From an uncultured Lachnospiraceae bacterium (lineage in GTDB: Bacteria > Bacillota > Clostridia > Lachnospirales > Lachnospiraceae): 39,740 nucleotides of DNA. Both the position numbers and the translations under genes were made by a program. Location: positions 1-39,740 of the forward strand of contig CANQSB010000028.1 in assembly GCA_947626435.1 (NCBI GenBank), given 5' to 3'. The notes below the pieces were generated by a model, which was given only the letters and a program-made list of their open reading frames with translations, did no database searches and was not told the origin of the DNA. Position 1 is the first letter of the stretch, and every line of letters begins with the position of its first letter. Shown here one piece after another: positions 15,184 to 22,845 of this stretch.

Positions 15184-16368
15184 ATGGCAAAGAAAATCGT
15201 ATTGGCAGGTGCCTGCCGTACAGCAATCGGTACTATGGGCGGTTCACTCAGCACCACTCCCGCGGCGGAGCTTGGCGCTATCGTAATCAAAGAGGCTTTA
15301 AACAGGGCAGGAGTTGCACCTGAAAAGGTAGACCACGTATATATGGGCTGCGTTATACAGGCAGGTCAGGGACAGAACGTGGCACGTCAGGCGGCGATCA
15401 AGGCAGGACTTCCCATTGAAACGCCCGCCGTTACGATAAATGTAGTATGCGGTTCAGGTCTTAACTGCGTAAATATGGCGGCTCAGATGATTGAAGCAGG
15501 CGATGCTGATATCGTTGTCGCAGGCGGCATGGAGAACATGTCAATGGCTCCGTTTGCTCTGCCTAATGCGCGTTTCGGCTATAGAATGAACAACGGAGTT
15601 TTGGTTGATACAATGATTAAAGACGCTCTCTGGGATGCTTTCAATGATTACCATATGATTCAGACAGCAGACAATATCTGCGATGAGTGGGGCATCACGC
15701 GCGAGGAGCTTGACGAGTTCGCGTTAAAGAGCCAGCAGAAGACAGAGGCGGCTCAGAAGTCGGGCGCGTTTGACAAGGAAATCGTGCCTGTAATGGTTAA
15801 GAAAAAGAAAGAGACGATCGAGTTTAAGGTTGACGAGGGACCAAGACCCGGCTCTACTATGGAAGGTCTTGCAAAGCTTCGCCCCATCAACAAGGATAAA
15901 TATGTTACGGCGGGCAATGCGTCAGGCATCAATGACGGAGCTGCCGCTATCGTAGTTATGACTGAGGAGAAGGCTAAGGAGCTTGGCGTTAAGCCGATGG
16001 CAGAGTGGGTTGCGGGCGCACTTGCAGGCGTAAGGCCCGAGGTAATGGGCATAGGTCCCGTAGCAGCCACAAAGAAGGTAATGGCTAAGACAGGCATGAA
16101 GATTGAGGATTTTGACATCATCGAGGCAAACGAGGCGTTTGCGGCGCAGTCAATCGCTGTAGGCAGAGAGCTTGGCATTGATGTTGACAAGCAGCTCAAT
16201 CCCAACGGAGGCGCTATCGCGCTTGGACATCCCGTAGGCGCGTCAGGCTGCCGTATTCTTGTCACGCTGCTTCATGAGATGGAGGCAAGAGGCGCTAAGA
16301 CAGGTCTTGCTACATTGTGTATCGGCGGCGGCATGGGCTGCTCTACGATCGTAAAGAAATACGAATAA
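15184..16368 (+). CDS. thl: Acetyl-CoA C-acetyltransferase (thiolase)
   Basis: Condenses two acetyl-CoA to acetoacetyl-CoA, the first step of butyrate formation. Catalytic residues are C89 (NVVCGSG), H349 (GHPVGASG) and C379 (LCIGGGMGC). At 394 residues it is a standard biosynthetic thiolase. The frame opens at 15169 with an ATG that is itself the ribosome binding site (ATGGAGG). The ATG at 15184 gives the proper [13 protein letters not shown] start. First gene of the operon, downstream of a promoter overlapped by Rex-like sites. It is followed by a 237-base gap with two tandem structured repeats before crt. Confidence 0.97.
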   Translation: MAKKIVLAGACRTAIGTMGGSLSTTPAAELGAIVIKEALNRAGVAPEKVDHVYMGCVIQAGQGQNVARQAAIKAGLPIETPAVTINVVCGSGLNCVNMAAQMIEAGDADIVVAGGMENMSMAPFALPNARFGYRMNNGVLVDTMIKDALWDAFNDYHMIQTADNICDEWGITREELDEFALKSQQKTEAAQKSGAFDKEIVPVMVKKKKETIEFKVDEGPRPGSTMEGLAKLRPINKDKYVTAGNASGINDGAAAIVVMTEEKAKELGVKPMAEWVAGALAGVRPEVMGIGPVAATKKVMAKTGMKIEDFDIIEANEAFAAQSIAVGRELGIDVDKQLNPNGGAIALGHPVGASGCRILVTLLHEMEARGAKTGLATLCIGGGMGCSTIVKKYE

Positions 16369-16456
16369 AACAATAAGAAATTCTAGTCGCTCGCAGCAAT
16401 GGCTGCTTCGCGAAGAATTTCTAATTGTTTAGAAAAACGCAAGGACGGCGTTTTTC
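16368..16456 (+). repeat. Structured two-hairpin repeat, copy 1
   Basis: The first hairpin has an outer stem AGAAATTCT/AGAATTTCT (16376-16384/16414-16422), extended outward by AAACAAT/ATTGTTT, an inner TCGC/GCGA and an apical GCAGC-AATG-GCTGC. The second hairpin, GAAAAACGC/GCGTTTTTC (16432-16440/16448-16456), has a 7-base loop and looks terminator-like. A tandem copy follows 109 bases later. Confidence 0.85.
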
Positions 16457-16476
16457 AGGGTGAATTAAACCGATAG

Positions 16477-16565
16477 GTAAAATAAGAAATTCTAATCGTT
16501 CGCAGCAATGGCTGCTTCACGAAGAATTTCTAATTGTTTAGAAAAACGCAAGGGCAGCGTTTTTC
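16477..16565 (+). repeat. Structured two-hairpin repeat, copy 2
   Basis: Tandem copy of the preceding unit at a 109-base period. The outer stem 16485-16493/16523-16531 is identical. The middle stem is TCGT/ACGA in place of TCGC/GCGA, a compensatory change. The second hairpin is 16541-16549/16557-16565. The tail sequence (GGGTGA...CGATA) is also shared. Confidence 0.85.
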
Positions 16566-16605
16566 GGGGTGAGTGAGAACGATAAGTAAGATATGGAGGA
16601 TTAAG

Positions 16606-17391
16606 ATGGACTTTATTTTATATGAACAGAACGGTGCGGTGGGTAAAATCACTATCAACCGCGAGAAAGCTTTGAATGCCCTTAATTCACAGGTGCTTGA
16701 TGAATTAAATGCGATGCTTGACGCTGTAAATCTTGACGAGGTTAGATGCCTTATACTTACAGGTGCGGGTGCTAAATCATTTGTGGCGGGCGCGGACATC
16801 GGAGAGATGAGCACGCTTACAAAGGCGGAGGGCGAAGCATTCGGCAAGAAGGGAAATGACGTATTCAGAAAGCTTGAGACATTCCCTATCCCTGTAATCG
16901 CTGCGGTAAACGGCTTTGCGCTTGGCGGCGGCTGCGAGATAGCTATGAGCTGCGATATCAGGATATGCTCTGACAACGCGGTATTCGGGCAGCCAGAAGT
17001 AGGGCTTGGCATCACGCCGGGCTTTGGCGGCACACAGAGGCTTGCGCGTCTTGTGGGCGCGGGTATGGCTAAGCAGATGATTTATACGGCGAGAAACATC
17101 AAGGCGGACGAGGCATACAGGATAGGTCTTGTAAATGCCGTTTATTCTCAGGAGGAGCTTATGGCGCAGGCTGAAAAGCTGGCGTCAACCATAGCAAAGA
17201 ATGCTCCGATAGCTGTACGCAACTGCAAAAAGGCAATCAACGAAGGACTTGACGCTGATATGGACGAGGCGATTGTTATCGAGGAGAAGCTTTTCGGCGA
17301 CTGCTTTGAGACAGAGGATCAGAAATACGGCATGGCATTTTTCCTGGACAAGAACAAGGAAAAGGTTAAGGAGCCGTTCAAGAACTGTTAA
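16606..17391 (+). CDS. crt: 3-hydroxybutyryl-CoA dehydratase (crotonase)
   Basis: Dehydrates 3-hydroxybutyryl-CoA to crotonyl-CoA. It has the enoyl-CoA hydratase fold with the oxyanion-hole motifs SFVAGADIGEM and NGFALGGGCE, and the two catalytic glutamates E111 and E131, spaced 20 residues apart as in the rat enzyme. Full length at 261 residues. GTG-initiated upstream reading from 16573 runs through repeat sequence. The ATG at 16606 follows a TGGAGG ribosome binding site. Second cistron of the butyrate operon, separated from thl by tandem hairpin repeats that may tune its expression. Confidence 0.97.
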   Translation: MDFILYEQNGAVGKITINREKALNALNSQVLDELNAMLDAVNLDEVRCLILTGAGAKSFVAGADIGEMSTLTKAEGEAFGKKGNDVFRKLETFPIPVIAAVNGFALGGGCEIAMSCDIRICSDNAVFGQPEVGLGITPGFGGTQRLARLVGAGMAKQMIYTARNIKADEAYRIGLVNAVYSQEELMAQAEKLASTIAKNAPIAVRNCKKAINEGLDADMDEAIVIEEKLFGDCFETEDQKYGMAFFLDKNKEKVKEPFKNC

Positions 17392-17401
17392 TATTTTTCG
17401 G

Positions 17402-17428
17402 GTAAACGCAGATTACATTTGCGTTTAC
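17402..17428 (+). repeat. Intercistronic hairpin between crt and hbd
   Basis: A perfect 9-bp stem GTAAACGCA / TGCGTTTAC (17402-17410/17420-17428) with a 9-base loop and no T-run. It is probably an mRNA stability or processing element, or a weak attenuator. Confidence 0.6.
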
Positions 17429-17511
17429 TTGTGATTTATGACAATAGAAAATTTTTAAAATGCGTTTTCTGTTGTATAAAAACATATTAAAAAAGAGGAG
17501 GAATTACAAAA

Positions 17512-18351
17512 ATGAAGGTAGGTATTATCGGCGCGGGAACAATGGGTTCAGGCATTGCGCAGGCATTTGCCATGACAGACGGATATGAGGTCTGCTTATG
17601 TGATATCAAGCAGGAGTTTGCAGACGGCGGCAAGGCTAAGATTTTAAAAAATCTTAATTTCCTCGTAGGCAAGGAAAAAATTACGCAGGAGAAGGCTGAC
17701 GCGATAGCAAACAAGATTGTCACAGGCTTAAAGGACATCTGTACAGACTGCGACCTTGTTATCGAGGTTGCGCCTGAAAAGATGGAATTAAAGAAGACAA
17801 CCTTTAAGGAACTGCAGGAGATTGTAAAGCCTGATTGTATTTTCGCGACAAACACATCTTCACTTTCCATCACGGAAATGGGCGCGGGACTTGACCGTCC
17901 GCTGGTTGGCATGCACTTCTTTAATCCTGCCGACAGGATGAAGCTGGTTGAAGTTATTGCGGGCGCGAATACGCCTGCTGATTTGGTAGAGAAGATCAAG
18001 AGCATTGCGGCAGAAATCGGCAAGACGCCTGTTGAAGTAAACGAGGCGGCAGGCTTTGTTGTAAACAGGATTTTGATTCCTATGATTAACGAGGCGATTA
18101 ATGTATATGCGGCAGGCGTTGCAAGCGTAGAGGATATTGACGTGGCAATGCAGCTTGGCGCAAACCATCCGATGGGACCTCTGGCTCTTGGAGATTACAT
18201 TGGGCTGGACATCGTGCTTGCGATTATGGAGGTAATTTACGCGGAAACAGGCGATTCCAAGTATGCGCCGTCACCGCTTCTTAGAAAGATGGTAAGGGCC
18301 GGCAAGCTTGGCAAAAAGACAGGCAAGGGCTTTTATGATTACAGCAAGTAA
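17512..18351 (+). CDS. hbd: 3-hydroxybutyryl-CoA dehydrogenase
   Basis: Reduces acetoacetyl-CoA to (S)-3-hydroxybutyryl-CoA. The N-terminal NAD(P) motif GIIGAGTMGSGIAQ, catalytic H135 in GMHFFNPA and E147 (12 residues later, as in the family's His-Glu pair), S117 and the C-terminal dimerisation half with NHPMGPLALGDYIGLD are all present. Length 279 is typical. Strong ribosome binding site (AGAGGAGG). Third cistron of the butyrate operon. Confidence 0.97.
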   Translation: MKVGIIGAGTMGSGIAQAFAMTDGYEVCLCDIKQEFADGGKAKILKNLNFLVGKEKITQEKADAIANKIVTGLKDICTDCDLVIEVAPEKMELKKTTFKELQEIVKPDCIFATNTSSLSITEMGAGLDRPLVGMHFFNPADRMKLVEVIAGANTPADLVEKIKSIAAEIGKTPVEVNEAAGFVVNRILIPMINEAINVYAAGVASVEDIDVAMQLGANHPMGPLALGDYIGLDIVLAIMEVIYAETGDSKYAPSPLLRKMVRAGKLGKKTGKGFYDYSK

Positions 18352-18410
18352 TTATGCGGCAATAAATAAACTGGCATATATTTAATATATTGATATGGAG
18401 GAGTAAAAAC

Positions 18411-19577
18411 ATGGATTTTACATTAAGTAAAGAGCATGAGATGGCGAGAACTCTTTTCAAAGAGTTTGCCGAAAAAGAGGTAAAGCCTCTTGCAATCGAG
18501 GTTGACGAGACAGAGGAGTTTCCGAGAGCCACTGTAGAGAAGATGGCTAAGGCGGGTTTCCTCGGCATTCCCATTCCAAAGGAGTACGGCGGACAGGGCT
18601 GCGATGTTATGACATATGTTATGTGCGTTGAGGAGCTTGCGAAGGTCTGCGGCACTACGGCGGTTATCGTGTCTGCGCATACTTCCCTCTGCTGCGATCC
18701 CATTCTCACATACGGCACAGAGGAGCAGAAGCAGAAATACCTTCCCGACCTTGCAAGCGGCAGGAAGATTGGCGCTTTTGGTCTTACAGAGCCAGGCGCG
18801 GGCACTGATGCTCAGGGGCAGCAGACAAAGGCTGTGCTTGACGGCGACGAGTGGGTATTGAACGGTTCAAAGATTTTCATTACAAACGGCAAAGAGGCAG
18901 ACGTTTATGTTATTTTCGCCATTACAGGCATGGTTGAAAAGCGCGGCAGAATGACAAAGGAAATTTCAGCATTTATAGTAGAGAAGGGCACTCCTGGTTT
19001 CTCATTCGGTACGAAGGAGAAGAAAATGGGTATCCGAGGTTCTTCTACATATGAGTTGATCTTTACGGATTGTCGCATACCCAAGGAGAATATTCTTGGA
19101 CAGCAGGGCAAGGGCTTCAATATAGCAATGCATACGCTTGACGGCGGACGTATCGGTATCGCTGCACAGGCTCTTGGCATTGGCGAGGGCGCGCTTGACA
19201 GGACTATTGCATATGTCAAGGAGAGAAAGCAGTTTGGGCGCGCTATTGGAGCATTCCAGAATACGCAGTTCCAGATTGCCGATATGGCGACAAAGGCGCA
19301 GGCGGCTCAGCTGCTTGTTTACAAGGCTGCTATGACAAAGGACCAGTACACAAAGGATCACAAGACTTCTTACAGCGTAGAGGCTGCGCAGGCTAAGCTT
19401 TATGCTGCCGAGATGGCTATGGAGGTTACTACAAAGGCAGTACAGCTCCACGGCGGCTACGGCTATACGAGAGAGTATGAAGTAGAGCGTATGATGAGAG
19501 ACGCTAAGATTACCGAGATTTACGAGGGTACAAGCGAAGTGCAGAGAATGGTAATTTCATCAAATCTTTTAAAATAA
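18411..19577 (+). CDS. bcd: Butyryl-CoA dehydrogenase
   Basis: Flavin-dependent acyl-CoA dehydrogenase that works in the reducing direction, crotonyl-CoA to butyryl-CoA, in complex with EtfAB. In clostridia this complex bifurcates electrons from NADH to crotonyl-CoA and ferredoxin. Motifs seen are FGLTEPGAGTDA, FITNGKEADVY, RKQFGRAIGAFQ, LHGGYGYTREY and IYEGTSEVQR with the catalytic glutamate (about E372). Length 388 with the ATG at 18411 after TGGAGGAG. The frame is open from 18390, but that stretch is the ribosome binding site. Directly upstream of etfB-etfA, which supports the bifurcating assignment. Confidence 0.96.
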   Translation: MDFTLSKEHEMARTLFKEFAEKEVKPLAIEVDETEEFPRATVEKMAKAGFLGIPIPKEYGGQGCDVMTYVMCVEELAKVCGTTAVIVSAHTSLCCDPILTYGTEEQKQKYLPDLASGRKIGAFGLTEPGAGTDAQGQQTKAVLDGDEWVLNGSKIFITNGKEADVYVIFAITGMVEKRGRMTKEISAFIVEKGTPGFSFGTKEKKMGIRGSSTYELIFTDCRIPKENILGQQGKGFNIAMHTLDGGRIGIAAQALGIGEGALDRTIAYVKERKQFGRAIGAFQNTQFQIADMATKAQAAQLLVYKAAMTKDQYTKDHKTSYSVEAAQAKLYAAEMAMEVTTKAVQLHGGYGYTREYEVERMMRDAKITEIYEGTSEVQRMVISSNLLK

Positions 19578-19640
19578 AAAACTAAGCACTTCTAAGCGTA
19601 TTAAGTTTTTAAAAGAGCGCAAAGGCAGCGTTCTTTCGTT
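19576..19640 (+). repeat. Divergent copy of the two-hairpin repeat between bcd and etfB
   Basis: The first stem is AAAAACT(AA)/TTAAGTTTTT (about 19576-19584/19601-19610). The second hairpin, AAAGAGCGC/GCGTTCTTT (19612-19620/19628-19636), has the family's loop AAAGGCA and a CGATTA tail. Relative to copies 1-3, one A-T pair is now G-C and another is G-U, so pairing is kept. The central part of the first hairpin is not conserved. Confidence 0.55.
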
Positions 19641-19677
19641 AAACGATTAAAGACTATAAAATATAAGGAGAATAAAC

Positions 19678-20460
19678 ATGAAAGTTGTAGTATGTGTAAA
19701 ACAGGTACCTGATACAAAGGGTGGCGTTAAGTTTAATCCTGACGGTACACTTGATAGAGCTGCCATGCTGACTATTATGAATCCTGATGACAAGGCCGGA
19801 CTTGAAGCGGCTTTGAGATTAAAGGATAAGTATGGCGCAGAGGTTACAGTAGTTACTATGGGACTTCCCAAGGCGGAGGAGGTTCTCAGGGAGGCGCTTG
19901 CCATGGGCGCTGACAAGGGTATTCTTGTGACGGACAGAGTGCTTGGCGGAGCCGATACATGGGCGACATCACAGACGATTGCAGGCGCAATCCGCAGTCT
20001 TGAATATGATTTAATCATCACGGGCCGTCAGGCTATCGACGGCGATACGGCGCAGGTTGGCCCTCAGATTTCCGAGCATCTTGGCATTCCTGTAATATCA
20101 TATGCGCAGAATATTGAGATAGAAGGCGACAGCGTTATCGTAGAGCGTCAATATGATGACAGATATCATGTATTAAAGGCTAAAATGCCTTGCCTTATCA
20201 CGGCGCTTGCAGAGCTGAACGAGCCGCGTTATATGACGCCGGGCGGTATCTTTGACGCTTACAAGGCTGAGATAACCACATGGGGCAGAGCGGATTTGAA
20301 GGACGTAGATGATTCAAACCTTGGCTTAAAGGGTTCTCCTACACAGATTGCGAGAGCGTCTGACAAGGTAAGAAAAGGACAGGGCGAGAAGGTTACGCTT
20401 GATCCGTCTGAGTCAGTTGCGTACATTATAGACAAGCTCAAAACAAGACATGTAATCTAA
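19678..20460 (+). CDS. etfB: Electron transfer flavoprotein, beta subunit
   Basis: Partner of EtfA and Bcd. It carries part of the flavin and nucleotide sites used to split electrons from NADH. It begins MKVVVCVKQVPDT and contains LEAALRLKDKYGAEVTVVTMG and AMGADKGILVTDR, the usual EtfB landmarks. Length 260 is normal. Its TGRQAIDGDTAQVGPQISEHLGIP segment matches the EtfB signature. RBS AAGGAG. It lies behind a divergent hairpin repeat after bcd and is followed by etfA after 52 bases. Confidence 0.97.
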   Translation: MKVVVCVKQVPDTKGGVKFNPDGTLDRAAMLTIMNPDDKAGLEAALRLKDKYGAEVTVVTMGLPKAEEVLREALAMGADKGILVTDRVLGGADTWATSQTIAGAIRSLEYDLIITGRQAIDGDTAQVGPQISEHLGIPVISYAQNIEIEGDSVIVERQYDDRYHVLKAKMPCLITALAELNEPRYMTPGGIFDAYKAEITTWGRADLKDVDDSNLGLKGSPTQIARASDKVRKGQGEKVTLDPSESVAYIIDKLKTRHVI

Positions 20461-20512
20461 GAGCAAATTTTCTTATGGATTTTGAGGTTCCGCAGAATGG
20501 AGGATTAAAATA

Positions 20513-21559
20513 ATGAATTTAGAAGAATATAAAGGAGTGTTTGTCTTTGCCCAGCAGGTAGATAACAAGGTGAGCAGCATTGCGCTTGAACTGATTGGCG
20601 AGGGCAAAAGACTTGCAGAAAAATTAGCGACACAGGTAACGGCTGTTTTGGTCGGAAGCGAAGTAAAGGGGCTTGCAGACGAGCTTGCTGCATACGGCGC
20701 GGATAAGGTTATCGTGGTAGACGATCCCGAGTTAAAGGAGTACAGGACAGAGCCTTATGCCCATGCTTTGGCATCTGTTATTCAGAAATATAAGCCCGAG
20801 ATATTGCTTGTAGGCGCTACGGCTATAGGACGTGACCTTGGCCCGAGAGTGTCAGCGAGAGTACATACAGGTCTTACGGCTGACTGTACCTCACTTGAGA
20901 TAGGCGATTTCCCTATCAATCCTGTACCAGGCAAGGAGCAGAAGCACAATCAGCTTCTTATGACGCGCCCCGCGTTTGGCGGCAACACGATTGCCACAAT
21001 CGCATGCCCTGATTTCCGTCCCCAGATGGCGACGGTACGTCCCGGCGTTATGCAGAAGCTTCCGAAGAACGAGGGCGCAAAGGCGGATATTGAGGAGTTT
21101 AATCCTGGATTTACACCCGACAACAAGTATGTCGAGATAGTAAAGGTGGTTAAAAACCTTACAGATACAGTTGATATCATGGATGCGAAAATCCTTGTAT
21201 CAGGCGGGCGCGGTGTAGGAAGCCCTGAGAATTTCAAGCTTCTTGACGACCTTGCGGCTGCTATCGGAGGTACGGTAAGCTGCTCGCGCGCGGTAGTTGA
21301 CGCAGGCTGGAAGAGCAAGGAGCTGCAGGTAGGACAGACAGGCAAGACAGTCCGCCCCAATGTTTACTTTGCAATCGGTATTTCAGGCGCTATCCAGCAT
21401 TTGGCAGGAATGGAGGAGTCTGATATCATTATCGCAATCAACAAAGACGAGACAGCTCCTATCTTTGATGTAGCTGACTATGGCATTGTAGGCGATTTGA
21501 ACAAGATTGTTCCTATGCTGACAGAGCAGATTAAGGCTGAGATGGCGGCAAAGAACTAA
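20513..21559 (+). CDS. etfA: Electron transfer flavoprotein, alpha subunit
   Basis: FAD-binding alpha subunit of the Etf that feeds butyryl-CoA dehydrogenase. The C-terminal FAD domain is clear: VSGGRGVGSPENF, SRAVVDAGW, GQTGKTVRPNVYFAIGISGA and NKDETAPIFDVADYGIVGDL. Length 348 is within the range for clostridial EtfA. TGGAGG precedes the start. It ends the butyrate operon, and a long terminator hairpin follows 11 bases after the stop. No CoA-transferase or butyrate kinase is in the window, so the final step is encoded elsewhere. Confidence 0.97.
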   Translation: MNLEEYKGVFVFAQQVDNKVSSIALELIGEGKRLAEKLATQVTAVLVGSEVKGLADELAAYGADKVIVVDDPELKEYRTEPYAHALASVIQKYKPEILLVGATAIGRDLGPRVSARVHTGLTADCTSLEIGDFPINPVPGKEQKHNQLLMTRPAFGGNTIATIACPDFRPQMATVRPGVMQKLPKNEGAKADIEEFNPGFTPDNKYVEIVKVVKNLTDTVDIMDAKILVSGGRGVGSPENFKLLDDLAAAIGGTVSCSRAVVDAGWKSKELQVGQTGKTVRPNVYFAIGISGAIQHLAGMEESDIIIAINKDETAPIFDVADYGIVGDLNKIVPMLTEQIKAEMAAKN

Positions 21560-21570
21560 CTGGCAGCATA

Positions 21571-21632
21571 AAAAACCTCCGAGGAATGTTTTCATAATAT
21601 TTTGAAAAATATTTCCTTTCGGGGGTTTTTTT
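21571..21632 (+). terminator. Intrinsic terminator of the butyrate operon
   Basis: A long hairpin with outer stem AAAACCTCCGA / TCGGGGGTTTT (one G-U pair), inner GGAA/TTCC and further AT pairing in the loop, ending in seven or more T residues. Confidence 0.9.
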
Positions 21633-21852
21633 GCCGATAAATATAATGTATAATGATATTATGCTTAATAGGCGGTTGCAAAATATTTTCTAAGCCATTT
21701 GATTTGTGTGAAATATACAGCACACTGGTGTTCAATATAATGGGATTTGCAGCGGACAGTTGCTTATTTTGTATATTTCATCTAATCTTTAGGCTGCTGA
21801 ATGAATTTTTGTAAATGACTATTGTATTTAAAGGATAAGGAGATATAAGTAA

Positions 21853-22398
21853 ATGGCACTTACTGAAACAAACAGTTACACTATCAATGACGTATTTGAT
21901 TTGCCTGACGGACAGAGGGCTGAGCTTATTGACGGAAGGGTTTATTATATGTCGCCTGCAACGAGGAAGCATCAGCGCATTGTGGGCGAGCTTTTTGCGA
22001 CAATCCGCGAATACATAAAGCGCAATAACAACAACAGATGCGAGGTTGATATAGCGCCATTTGCTGTGTTCCTTGACGGCGACAACAAGACGTATGTGGA
22101 GCCGGACATAAGCATAATATGTGATTTAAACAAGCTTGACGATAAGGGCTGCAACGGCGCGCCTGACTGGATAATCGAGGTGGTTTCGCCCGCAAGCAGA
22201 AGGATAGATTACACCACGAAGCTTTTTAAATACAGGAGTGCAGGCGTGCGTGAGTATTGGATTGTCGATGAGGAGAAAAGCAGGGTCATGGTATATAACT
22301 TTACGCTTGACGAGATGAACGAGTACAGCTTTTCGGAGGATATTCCCGCGAAACTGTTTAATGATTTTACGATACGCATTTCAAATTTGGAATTATAA
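21853..22398 (+). CDS. Uma2-family (DUF820) PD-(D/E)XK-like protein
   Basis: 181-residue protein with the Uma2 layout: YELIDGRVYY-like N-terminus (ELIDGRVYYMSPA), HQRIVGEL, YVEPDISIICD and APDWIIEVVSPASRRIDYTTKLFKYRSAGVREYWIVD. The EPD and IEV acidic positions are those of the restriction-endonuclease-like fold, and no inactivating change is visible. The biological role of the family is not established. Start ATG with AAGGAGA about 9 bases upstream. Apparently monocistronic. The 220 bases between the etfA terminator and this gene show no convincing promoter. Confidence 0.88.
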   Translation: MALTETNSYTINDVFDLPDGQRAELIDGRVYYMSPATRKHQRIVGELFATIREYIKRNNNNRCEVDIAPFAVFLDGDNKTYVEPDISIICDLNKLDDKGCNGAPDWIIEVVSPASRRIDYTTKLFKYRSAGVREYWIVDEEKSRVMVYNFTLDEMNEYSFSEDIPAKLFNDFTIRISNLEL

Positions 22399-22528
22399 AA
22401 ATGACGGAAAAATCAAAGGTTGAGATGCCATGGGCAGTGAATTTTAGAATGTCATAAATGAGGATATTACCAATCAGGAGAGTAAAACCGGTATAAAAAC
22501 CGGCAAAGGACAAATTGTGATAAAAGGC

Positions 22529-22557
22529 TTGCAAATGCAGGTCGTATAACGTATAAT
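22529..22557 (+). promoter_or_regulatory. Promoter of the speD leader
   Basis: -35 TTGCAA (22529-22534), 17-base spacer, perfect -10 TATAAT (22552-22557). Start predicted near 22564, about 280 bases before the speD start codon. Confidence 0.75.
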
Positions 22558-22564
22558 AGGCTTA

Positions 22565-22669
22565 ATGAAAATTAAGGCGGTTAGAGCCTTATTGATTTGG
22601 ATTCGATTATCCGTATTTTATAAGTTGGTTACTATAAACCATGTACGTTTTCGTACAACCCGCTTGTGA
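22565..22669 (+). CDS. Possible 34-codon leader peptide ORF
   Basis: An ATG-to-TGA frame lies inside the speD leader, encoding a basic peptide with six arginines, ending FRTTRL. Its coding span covers the long-range helix and hairpin of the leader, so a ribosome on it would change the fold. Against it: the ATG falls at or next to the predicted transcription start and lacks a ribosome binding site. It may be chance. Confidence 0.25.
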   Translation: MKIKAVRALLIWIRLSVFYKLVTINHVRFRTTRL

Positions 22670-22777
22670 AAATCAATAAGAGTAGTAAAAGTAAACTTTC
22701 TTGCTATATAGACTCTAATCACCCTACTGTAAAAGCCATGTTTTTATTATAATGCGGCAAATAGTGTGAAGATATTG

Positions 22778-22814
22778 ACGAGTGGAAATCGAAAGAGATG
22801 TCCACTCGTTTTTT
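22778..22814 (+). terminator. Intrinsic terminator in the speD leader
   Basis: A perfect 9-bp stem ACGAGTGGA / TCCACTCGT (22778-22786/22801-22809) with a 14-base loop and a run of T residues to 22814. It precedes the speD start by 31 bases. Confidence 0.88.
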
Positions 22815-22845
22815 GCTTAATAAATTTAAAGAGGTTACGTCAGCT

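Larger units (their letters stand above)
22564..22814 (+). promoter_or_regulatory. Structured leader with attenuator upstream of speD
   Basis: A long-range 11-bp helix, CTTATTGATTT/AAATCAATAAG (22588-22598/22670-22680), encloses the hairpin TGTACG-TTTT-CGTACA (22642-22657) and a short GGTT/AACC stem. After a loosely paired stretch comes an intrinsic terminator (22778-22814), 31 bases before the speD ATG. The arrangement is that of a riboswitch or attenuator. I recognise no known riboswitch consensus and see no perfect contiguous antiterminator. Confidence 0.55.
22399..22845. other. Intergenic region carrying the speD promoter and leader
   Basis: It contains a very short open frame (22401-22457, 18 codons, beginning MTEKSKVEMPWAV) that I do not recognise and that may be a remnant, then the promoter, the structured leader, a 34-codon upstream ORF and an intrinsic terminator, listed separately. 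Confidence 0.6.

Noticed and set aside
16368-16565. CRISPR array
   Set aside because: Only two tandem units of 109 bases, each internally structured, no short direct repeats with unique spacers and no cas genes.
22401-22457. 18-codon ORF after the Uma2 gene
   Set aside because: Too short, no match I recognise and no ribosome binding site; noted only as a possible remnant.
22798-22845. Upstream start for speD at 22798
   Set aside because: This ATG lies in the 3' arm of the leader terminator, lacks a ribosome binding site and would add a non-family N-terminus.
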